NCBI GenBank assembly: GCA_049513815.1
Contig: JBEKVR010000014.1
Span: forward strand, 1-51,234
Reading direction: 5' to 3'
Source of the DNA: Roseiarcus sp049513815
Lineage (GTDB): Bacteria; Pseudomonadota; Alphaproteobacteria; Rhizobiales; Beijerinckiaceae
DNA: 51,234 bases
The position numbers and the translations under genes were made by a program. Every line of letters begins with the position of its first letter. Positions within the stretch are counted from its first letter, which is position 1. Positions 45,987-51,234 of this stretch are shown in pieces. The notes under the pieces were generated by a model. That model saw only the letters and a program-made list of their open reading frames with translations. It did not search any database and had not been told where the DNA came from.

Positions 45987-46991
45987 TCATGGGGTTTGCC
46001 CTACGGAGGCGGCGGCCGGCCGCGCGTCGAGCGCGACTCCGACCGCCGGTGACGGCGCGGTTGAAATCACACCGCCAATCGCCTCTCCCAGCGTGCGCCA
46101 GTCGGCCGCCTTTGGCGTGGTAGCGATCGTCGCAGCCGGGATGCTTTGACGCGCACTCCGCGCCTTGAGTTCGCCCGTGCGACTGATGGTCGAAGGCGCG
46201 CCCGCTGACGTCCGTTCCCTTCTGGCGTCGCGACTGGCGAGGATTTCCTTACCGAGCCACGCGGCCCGCCATGTCGACAGCGGTTTCTTGAGCGCTGGGA
46301 CACGCGACCTGACGACGGGCAATACGTCCAGTTGCAGATCGCATCCCTTCGCGATCAACTCGCGGATTGGCCCGACGTCGCCGCACCGCAGTGCGACGTG
46401 ACCACCAGCAGCCTGCCGCAGCTTTTCCGGTAGCCCATCTTCGGCAGCGTGCACTGCTGCTGAAGATGATGATGATTCTGTATCTTTCTCTTGATCTGAA
46501 TCTGACTCTGAATCTAGGCCGTTTCCCGCGACGTTCCCCGCCGTTTCCTGGGACGGATTCCGACCGTTTCGATTTGCCTCACTTTCCGTTTCATGAAACG
46601 GTTTCGTCCCGTTTCCTGAAACGGCTTTCGCGCCTTCGAGTTGTTTCCGATGGCGCTGTACGCGAGCGGTCGATGTATCGCTCTGGGGCTGCCTGCCGTC
46701 CCAATTGTGCGGTCGCAGCACTTCCCCATCGCGATCGAGCAAACCGGCGGCGATGAGCTGCTCAACCGCCTTGGCGGCGTCTTTCTCGGTAAGGCGAATA
46801 TTGAAAGCGAGGTCTGCGATCGGGGGAAGTGCGCCATCGTGGAGCGCTGCTACACAGAGTAGGTTGATCCAAATCTTGTGAAGGGCAGGCTGAAGTCGCT
46901 GGATCTTCGGATCGTTGAGGATCTCGACGTAAAGCCGAAACCAAGTCCGTTGCCACGGCCTCGTCTTCGACGGGATGTCAGAAGCGCTCAA
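45987..46991 (-). CDS. Phage-type replication protein (winged-helix N-terminus)
   Basis: The 334-residue protein begins with a replisome-organiser-like winged-helix region (WFRLYVEILNDPKIQRLQPA, KIWINLLCVAALHDGALPP, EKDAAKAVEQLIAAGLLDRD). An acidic Ser/Asp-rich linker with simple repeats (SDSDQEKDTESSSSS) sits near residues 163-178, and then a second soluble part. Such proteins load helicase at an element's origin. It overlaps the 70-residue gene upstream by ATGA, so it is translationally coupled. The linker is encoded by a GAT/TCT repeat-like tract. Confidence 0.65.
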   Translation of the reverse strand: MSASDIPSKTRPWQRTWFRLYVEILNDPKIQRLQPALHKIWINLLCVAALHDGALPPIADLAFNIRLTEKDAAKAVEQLIAAGLLDRDGEVLRPHNWDGRQPQSDTSTARVQRHRKQLEGAKAVSGNGTKPFHETESEANRNGRNPSQETAGNVAGNGLDSESDSDQEKDTESSSSSAAVHAAEDGLPEKLRQAAGGHVALRCGDVGPIRELIAKGCDLQLDVLPVVRSRVPALKKPLSTWRAAWLGKEILASRDARRERTSAGAPSTISRTGELKARSARQSIPAATIATTPKAADWRTLGEAIGGVISTAPSPAVGVALDARPAAASVGQTP

Positions 46992-47200
46992 GACTTGCTC
47001 CCCGCCTCGCGCGCGGCGGTGACGACCGCCAGCATCGCTTCGGGCGCCGTCTTGAAGCTACCCAGCTTCCGTCCGCCGGGTGCGGACGCCCTGAACGCGC
47101 CAGTTCGGCCAATGACGGAACCCAGCAGTTTCGCGCCATCGTAGATTGCCGACTCGGTCGTTGGCGCTGAGGACCGAGCGAAGCGGCGACGCTTTCGCAT
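46988..47200 (-). CDS. Small element protein, unknown (70 aa)
   Basis: A basic N-terminus (MRKRRRFARSSAPTTESA) precedes a compact domain with IYDGAKLLGSVIGRTGAFRA and GGRKLGSFKTAPEAMLAV. Similar short beta-rich proteins occur beside integrases in rhizobial elements, in my memory. No function is known. It overlaps the start of the replication-type gene and lies 15 bases after the AlpA-like gene. Confidence 0.65.
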   Translation of the reverse strand: MRKRRRFARSSAPTTESAIYDGAKLLGSVIGRTGAFRASAPGGRKLGSFKTAPEAMLAVVTAAREAGSKS

Positions 47201-47214
47201 CTAGCGCTCCACGA

Positions 47215-47439
47215 TCAGCGCACGACGGTGGGTGAAGAGCGGTGCGGCGCGGCGGAGGTTGTTCGCGTGCGGCTCTCGACGTACTCACGCAAGTCTGCTG
47301 GCGCGAACCTGACGGCGTTCCCGACCTTGACCACACGTGGTCCGGCCCCCTTGGATCGCCAGTTTCGGAGTGTGCCAGGAGATATATTCAGGAAGCTTGC
47401 CGCGCCATCTTCCGTCAGCAGAGGCTCTAGGTCAGCCAT
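47215..47439 (-). CDS. AlpA/excisionase-like helix-turn-helix protein
   Basis: A 74-residue MerR-like helix-turn-helix protein. Its pattern LLTEDGAASFLNISPGTLRN, WRSKGAGPRVVKVGNAVRF and PADLREYVES is that of AlpA/excisionase regulators that bend DNA and turn on excision or integrase genes. The ATG at 47439 follows AGGTG at good spacing. Its place between the integrase side and the replication gene is as expected for a satellite or prophage control protein. Confidence 0.82.
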   Translation of the reverse strand: MADLEPLLTEDGAASFLNISPGTLRNWRSKGAGPRVVKVGNAVRFAPADLREYVESRTRTTSAAPHRSSPTVVR

Positions 47440-47512
47440 CGAAAGCACCTCATCTAAGCAGGTGCCATCCTAGATAACAGCATCAACACCGAGGTCGATA
47501 CCGGAGCGACAA

Positions 47513-48190
47513 CTACATTTGGTGCCGCTTCGGTATCTGACGGCTGACGGCAGAGCGAAACGCGCTCGAGTTCGGAGGCTCTAACCCAAGCTCCTGGTGA
47601 ACGAACGCCGCAAACCTATAGAGTGGTCCGTCGAGGGTCTCAGCGAGTTTTTTTCCAGCGCGCCGCCAAACGTCGAAAAGAAAAGGCCACAAGAGGAGAT
47701 TGACGGGTCGCATATTAGCCGTCGAAGGATCCGAAAGGCCGTGCTCGGTCCGAAATCTTCCATCGTCGCGCGCGAGCGCTTTTGCCCGGGCCGCCACTTC
47801 CTCGAGTCGATCTATGAACTTCGCCGGCTCGGAATTTGAAGCCGATACTGCAGCGACGGTCTCTTTCATATCGATTGCCCCGAGGCACTCGCCACCAATT
47901 TCACTGAACGGCCCGAGACGACCAAGGCCTTCCTCGCCAAGAATTAGCACGCGCCTAAGCGGCTCGTTCGCAAGAAGGACGGCGAGTCTGTGTGCAACGC
48001 CCGCGATGACCGCAAGGTCGCGTTTCGCCTTCTGCACGTCGAGACGATCACGCCGAAACCGCTCTTGCGTATCCTCGAGCGCGCGGATTTTCGGAAGCAC
48101 GGACTCGATCTCTTCCCAAACGACCGTCGCCTCAAGGCGACTGTCCAGACCCAGAAGCCGCACCAGGTCGTCAAGCCGACCGTTCGTCAT
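47513..48190 (-). CDS. Element protein coupled to the integrase, unknown
   Basis: The 225-residue protein has a helical N-terminal half (ALEDTQERFRRDRLDVQKAK looks coiled-coil) and a more mixed second half containing NLLLWPFLFDVWRRAGKKLA. No domain is recognised. Its ATG overlaps the integrase stop as ATGA, so its amount should follow that of the integrase. No membrane signal peptide is present. Confidence 0.7.
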   Translation of the reverse strand: MTNGRLDDLVRLLGLDSRLEATVVWEEIESVLPKIRALEDTQERFRRDRLDVQKAKRDLAVIAGVAHRLAVLLANEPLRRVLILGEEGLGRLGPFSEIGGECLGAIDMKETVAAVSASNSEPAKFIDRLEEVAARAKALARDDGRFRTEHGLSDPSTANMRPVNLLLWPFLFDVWRRAGKKLAETLDGPLYRFAAFVHQELGLEPPNSSAFRSAVSRQIPKRHQM

Positions 48191-49323
48191 TTCAGCACGC
48201 CGCGCCCAAATCTCGCCGCGAGCTCCGCCGCTCCGCGTCTGCGCTTATCTGACGCGTGCAAGTATCCAGCCGTAGTCGCCAGATCGGCGTGCCCTAAGAG
48301 TGCTTGCACCGCCCGAACGTCGGCGCCGGCAGCAAGCGCCCCCGTCGCCGCACTATGGCGCAAATCATACGGTCGGAAACGCTCAATTCCGGCGTGGTCC
48401 TGGACGGCCTTAAGCTGCTTGTAAACAGCGACGATCGGCTCGCCGAACCGCCTGCCCGCAAACACGAATTCACAGCCCTGCACACGCGGCGTTGATTCGA
48501 GGATCGTGACGGCCGCATCGGTCAGGTCGACCTCGCGCTCGCCGGTCTTGCCTACAACCGTCATCTTGCGGCGAGGTAAGTTGACTCGCGACCATTCCAG
48601 CGTTCGCACCTCGCCCGGCCGAAGGCCACAGACGAGCGACAGGCGCAAGAGGTTTGCCAGCCATGGGGAAACCTTGCCTTCGCGCTCCATGGCCGCCAGT
48701 GCGGCTCCAAACTTCGCGACGTCGTCGATTTCGAGCGCCCTGCCCTTTTTGGGCGAACGCTTGATCGCCACGTCCGCAGCCGGGTTGCGGTGACTGTCGG
48801 GCAATAAGCGCGCCCGTTTGGCGTAGTTCACGGTTTTTTTGACGAGAGTCGCGACGTAAGCGCGGTTCCGCTGCCCAGTTGCCGCCGAGACGGCCTTATC
48901 GACATCGGCGGCGGTCACGTCGCCGATGCGTTTGGAGCCAAGGCGAGGCAGAATCAGCCGATCGGCACGATCCTCGTAGTCGGCGATCGTCGTCGGCGCG
49001 AGCTTCGGTTTGTCAACCTCGTCGATCATTGATCGCCAGACCTCGGCGAAGGTTGGCTCGCCCTTGCGGGGGTTGACGGTCAGGTCTTCGCCGCGTCGCG
49101 CGCCGACAAGGATTTCCTGAACGCGCTCGCGCGCTGCCGCCAGCGTTGATTGCGAGACAGGATCGAGCGCGACGCGCCGGCGCCGGGCCCCTACCCGGAA
49201 GTCGACGACATAGGCGACGGATCCCTCCGTCACTCGGACGCCAAAGCCGGGCATGGCGTCGTCCCACACGAACCGGCGCTCGCCGGGCCGCAGGGCGTCA
49301 ACGATCCTTTGGGTTAGCTTCAA
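48187..49323 (-). CDS. int: Tyrosine integrase/recombinase
   Basis: The protein has 378 residues from a TTG at 49323. I chose this start because KLTQRIVDALRPGERRFVWD is the usual N-terminus of tRNA-targeting P4-like integrases, GGAG lies upstream, and the longer ATG frame would run through the putative arm sites. Catalytic residues: Arg235 (CGLRPGEVRTLEW), Lys259, Arg322 (YDLRHS; the usual His at the first position of HxxR is Tyr), His345 (LLGHADL) and nucleophile Tyr354 (TAGYLHAS). It likely catalyses insertion into tRNA-Gln. Confidence 0.95.
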   Translation of the reverse strand: MKLTQRIVDALRPGERRFVWDDAMPGFGVRVTEGSVAYVVDFRVGARRRRVALDPVSQSTLAAARERVQEILVGARRGEDLTVNPRKGEPTFAEVWRSMIDEVDKPKLAPTTIADYEDRADRLILPRLGSKRIGDVTAADVDKAVSAATGQRNRAYVATLVKKTVNYAKRARLLPDSHRNPAADVAIKRSPKKGRALEIDDVAKFGAALAAMEREGKVSPWLANLLRLSLVCGLRPGEVRTLEWSRVNLPRRKMTVVGKTGEREVDLTDAAVTILESTPRVQGCEFVFAGRRFGEPIVAVYKQLKAVQDHAGIERFRPYDLRHSAATGALAAGADVRAVQALLGHADLATTAGYLHASDKRRRGAAELAARFGRGVLK

Positions 49324-49346
49324 GGCCGACTCCGCTAATCCAGATT

Positions 49347-49403
49347 GGTGACACGAAACTGCCGAACGCGGGCGCATTTTGCGCCGTGTCACCACCATGT
49401 CAC
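49347..49403. repeat. Right arm-type integrase sites (GTGTCACC family)
   Basis: GGTGACAC (inverted copy) lies at 49347-49354, GTGTCACC at 49386-49393 and ATGTCACT at 49397-49404. The last pair has the same 11-base step as the left-end pair. They lie between the integrase start and attR, upstream of the TTG start, so binding could also repress int. Confidence 0.65.
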
Positions 49404-49520
49404 TGAGCGGCTGTTACATCAAGTGATTTCCAGCGACGCTGGATTAGGCTCAACAGGCTGAATTCATCGTATTCTCAATTGAATGGTTACGTCCGGTTAC
49501 ATGCCGTTAGACCGTCGCGA

Positions 49521-49568
49521 CGGACTCTGACTCCGTCAATCTTGGTTCGAATCCAGGTCCCCCAGCCA
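49521..49568 (+). repeat. attR: 48-bp direct repeat, right copy
   Basis: Identical to 34401-34448. The tRNA 5' half is missing here (the preceding bases are unrelated), so it is not an expressed tRNA and marks the right end of the element. Confidence 0.92.
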
Positions 49569-49812
49569 ATAAACTCAGTGAATTTGCTAAGATACGTATT
49601 TTGGCGCGACCGCAAACGCGGCGCGGTGAAGCCGTGTCGCCATTGCGCCCGGCGCCGTTCGCACGCCGCTCTTGGCCGGCGCCCTTGAGCGAGCAAAGGC
49701 GCGGCGGGCCAAATAGGTAGATTCCAAGCCTATCGCGCGAGTTCGATTTGCCAGATTCTTACTGGCGCCAAGCGTCGGTCACCCTGCCCCCCAGCCAGAC
49801 CGGCTCTTGTCT

Positions 49813-49845
49813 ATGGGCGGTCGCTCAGCGACCGCCCATCTTTTT
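49813..49845 (+). terminator. Intrinsic terminator
   Basis: ATGGGCGGTCGCT at 49813-49825 and AGCGACCGCCCAT at 49827-49839 are perfect inverted repeats, followed by CTTTTTG. It probably ended the tRNA-Gln transcript before the element inserted; now it insulates the ArsR unit from read-through. Confidence 0.85.
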
Positions 49846-49918
49846 GTCCTGTCTCGCAAATGTGGCGTCGACCGCGTCGGCCAGGCGCGGGACCTGGCGC
49901 AGCGGATCCGAACGCCCC

Positions 49919-49952
49919 TTGACAATATGTTAGTGTGAACTAACCGTTAGTT
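49919..49952 (+). promoter_or_regulatory. ArsR promoter/operator
   Basis: A TTGACA hexamer lies at 49919-49924. AACTAA-CCG-TTAGTT (49938-49952) is a perfect palindrome ending at the base before the ATG. A further TTAGT half-site lies at 49930-49934. Binding there would block transcription or initiation, so autorepression is likely. No separate ribosome site is visible. Confidence 0.65.
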
Positions 49953-50267
49953 ATGACTTACGGAAGAGCTCTTGCCGTTCTCGCCGACCCGACGCGGCGC
50001 GCCATCTTCGAGCAGCTAAGAGCGGGTCCGCGTCCAGTGAACGCTCTGGCGATGGGGCTGCCCGTCTCGCGATCGGCCGTCTCGCAGCACCTGAAAGCGC
50101 TCAAGGACGCAGGACTCGTTGGCGAGCGCGCCGAGGGAACCCGTCGCATCTACGCGTTGCGCCAGGAGGGCCTGAGGGACCTGCGCGACTGGCTCGACAG
50201 CGTTTGGGATGAAGCGCTTCAAGCCTTCAAGGCGGAAGCACAAAGAACGGAGGACGACAAGACATGA
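49953..50267 (+). CDS. ArsR-family winged-helix repressor (SdpR-like)
   Basis: A 104-residue protein with the family pattern ALAVLADPTRRAIFEQLRAG, the recognition helix SRSAVSQHLKALKDAGLVGE and the wing GTRRIYALRQEGLRDLRDWL. It lacks metal-binding cysteines, so it is of the non-metal (SdpR) type. These often precede and control SRPBCC (AHSA1) genes, as here. Its stop overlaps the next start as ATGA. The ATG follows a palindromic operator without a clear ribosome site, suggesting a near-leaderless message. Confidence 0.92.
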   Translation: MTYGRALAVLADPTRRAIFEQLRAGPRPVNALAMGLPVSRSAVSQHLKALKDAGLVGERAEGTRRIYALRQEGLRDLRDWLDSVWDEALQAFKAEAQRTEDDKT

Positions 50268-50746
50268 AAGCCGACGCCGTCGCGCCCGTTCGCAATTCGA
50301 TTCTTGTCAACGCGCCGATCGAACACGCGTTCGAGGTCTTCACGTTGGGGCTGGCGCGTTAGTGGCCGCGGACCGTCGGCGTAGGCAAGACGCCGCTCGC
50401 GAACGTGATGATGGAGCCGCGCCTCGGCGGCCGTTGGTTGGAGATCGCAGACGATGGCGGCGAGACGCTCGTGGCGACGATCGCGCATTGGGAGCCGCCG
50501 CACCGCCTTGTCTTGCTCTGGCGCGTAAACGGGAAGCTCAAGCCGGATTAGTCGATGAAATCCGAGGTCGACGTGCGGCACACGGCGGACGGGACGCGCT
50601 CGACCCATGTCGAGCTGTTGCACCACAAATTCGAGACCATGGGTCTCGAAGCCGGCGCGATCTTGCGTGAGGGCGTCGACGGCGGTTGGCCCGGCTTGCT
50701 CAAGACTTACGCCGCCGCGGCCGAAACCTCTGGCGAACGCATTTAG
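50264..50746 (+). pseudogene. SRPBCC (AHSA1/activator of Hsp90 ATPase-like) gene with two in-frame TAG codons
   Basis: The frame would encode about 160 residues: APVRNSILVNAPIEHAFEVF, then PLANVMMEPRLGGRWLEIAD, AHWEPPHRLVLLWRVNGKLK and a C-terminal helix ending TYAAAAETSGERI. These are AHSA1-domain features (small hydrophobic-ligand-binding fold). TAG occurs at 50360-50362, where the family has the first of two Trp residues before PRT, and at 50549-50551, after LKPD. Apart from these the frame is open and protein-like. It may be a recently inactivated gene. It is coupled to arsR and followed by a monooxygenase-like gene. Confidence 0.8.
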
Positions 50747-50758
50747 GAGGCGCTCAAC

Positions 50759-51166
50759 ATGACTGCTCCCTCCGATGCGGCAATGGATGAAGTCTCGGCG
50801 ATCATTCAATCGTTTGCGGCGCAGATGGCCGATCAGACCAAGGCGTTCGCCATGGTCGTTCGATTTCAGGTGAGAGCGGGCTCCCAAGCGGCGGTTGAAC
50901 ACGCGTTCGCACAAGCGAGCAGGGAGACAGCCAACGAAGAAGGCGTGATCGTCTTTCACTTGAACACCGAGGCCCAGGACCCAACCCGATTCGTCGTCTA
51001 CGAGCGCCGGAAGAGCCTGTCGCACCTCGATGCGCACCTTCGAACGCCATACATCCGGCTGCTTCGCGATCAGCTGACTGCGCTGATCGTCGGCGAAGCT
51101 GAATTTCAAGCGCTAGCCCATCTTATTCATCAGGGGTTGTTTTCGAGGCTGGCGAGCGTGGCGTAA
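50759..51166 (+). CDS. ABM-domain monooxygenase-like protein
   Basis: The 135-residue protein has an antibiotic-biosynthesis-monooxygenase (dimeric alpha-beta barrel) domain from about residue 28: KAFAMVVRFQVRAGSQAAVE, then NEEGVIVFHLNTEAQDPTRF and VVYERRKSLSHLDAHLRTPY. Such proteins oxidise quinol-like compounds without cofactor, or bind them. A 25-residue N-terminal extension is not part of the fold. It lies 12 bases after the broken SRPBCC gene, so the arsR unit includes it. Function is inferred from the fold only. Confidence 0.85.
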   Translation: MTAPSDAAMDEVSAIIQSFAAQMADQTKAFAMVVRFQVRAGSQAAVEHAFAQASRETANEEGVIVFHLNTEAQDPTRFVVYERRKSLSHLDAHLRTPYIRLLRDQLTALIVGEAEFQALAHLIHQGLFSRLASVA

Positions 51167-51234
51167 AGGCCTGATTTGGCGTAGGATTTGGCTGCTTACA
51201 CCGATCCGTTTCGCCTCTCGCCCCACACCCGCTC

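Larger units (their letters stand above)
34401..49568. mobile_element. Integrative element of about 15.2 kb in tRNA-Gln (phage-satellite-like or reduced prophage)
   Basis: The ends are a perfect 48-bp direct repeat, the 3' part of tRNA-Gln. The left copy sits in the whole tRNA gene and the right copy is only the fragment. The integrase gene is next to the right end. Most genes run leftward in the order int, unknown, AlpA-like, unknown, replication-like, small-terminase-like, three unknowns, tape measure. The left part holds XRE control, cargo (bacterioferritin, membrane protein) and small unknowns. There is no capsid, portal, large terminase, other tail or lysis gene. GC and codon use vary strongly within it, unlike the flanks. 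Confidence 0.9.
49569..49952. other. Right chromosomal flank without a gene
   Basis: No supported gene lies in these 384 bases. They contain the terminator at 49813-49845 and the ArsR promoter/operator at the end. This is the DNA that followed tRNA-Gln before integration. Confidence 0.5.

Noticed and set aside
34401..49568. CRISPR array or restriction-modification system in the element
   Set aside because: No regularly spaced repeats and no methylase, nuclease or cas-type motifs were seen.
49780..49800. CCCCCCAGCCA resembling another tRNA-Gln 3' end
   Set aside because: No T-arm or anticodon arm precedes it with correct spacing, so a third att site is not supported.
50264..50746. Genome-wide recoding of TAG or pyrrolysine use
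   Set aside because: Only this one gene has internal TAG, the first site fits a Trp codon mutation, and no pylT/pylS-like gene is visible in the window.

Overview
The window is GC-rich chromosomal DNA (core lines reach about 70% G+C) from an alphaproteobacterium, most likely of the order Rhizobiales/Hyphomicrobiales. The best evidence is the gene order dus(nifR3)-ntrB-ntrC-ntrY-ntrX-dat-hfq-hflX on the minus strand. Other alphaproteobacterial signs are a GAFTGA-less NtrX, proteins with two cold-shock domains, and a tyrosine integrase of the rhizobial tRNA-targeting type. Family or genus cannot be fixed from the sequence alone.

Region 1 (1-10.5 kb): guaB, a surface lipoprotein alpha/beta hydrolase and a drug-type MFS exporter. 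A catabolic module follows: a metal/PLP D-amino-acid lyase (DSD1/D-threonine aldolase fold) divergent from a polar amino-acid ABC transporter (binding protein, two permeases, ATPase), RidA and an IclR regulator. Together they look like an uptake-and-degradation unit for a beta-hydroxy D-amino acid, with RidA clearing the reactive enamine.

Region 2 (10.5-24 kb): housekeeping genes: rlmE, a Ppx/GppA phosphatase, a DUF192 protein, a double cold-shock protein, rpoZ, a cysteine desulfurase, an alpha/beta hydrolase, rnd, parE, a second double cold-shock protein, mazG and a DUF1697 protein, plus several small unknown genes.

Region 3 (24-34.2 kb): the nitrogen-control and RNA-chaperone cluster (hflX, hfq, D-amino-acid transaminase, ntrX, ntrY, ntrC, ntrB, dus), all on the minus strand and presumably read dus to hflX.

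Region 4 (34.4-49.6 kb): an integrated element of about 15.2 kb in the 3' half of a tRNA-Gln(CUG) gene. It is bounded by a perfect 48-bp direct repeat (34401-34448 and 49521-49568). It has an integrase beside the right end, matching pairs of 11-bp-spaced GTGTCACC-type sites at both ends, an AlpA/excisionase-like protein, a replication-type winged-helix protein, a small-terminase-like protein and a full tail tape-measure protein. There are no capsid, portal, large terminase or lysis genes. The left side carries an XRE regulator with two matching operators, a bacterioferritin that seems to have landed inside a copy of a resident small gene, and an AT-rich membrane-protein gene preceded by a run of 15 Gs. 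This looks like a phage satellite (PICI-like) or a strongly reduced prophage, and is the most interesting part of the window.

Region 5 (49.6-51.2 kb): chromosome resumes with a terminator hairpin, an ArsR-type repressor with a palindromic operator touching its start codon, a SRPBCC (AHSA1) gene broken by two in-frame TAG codons, and an ABM-domain monooxygenase-like protein.
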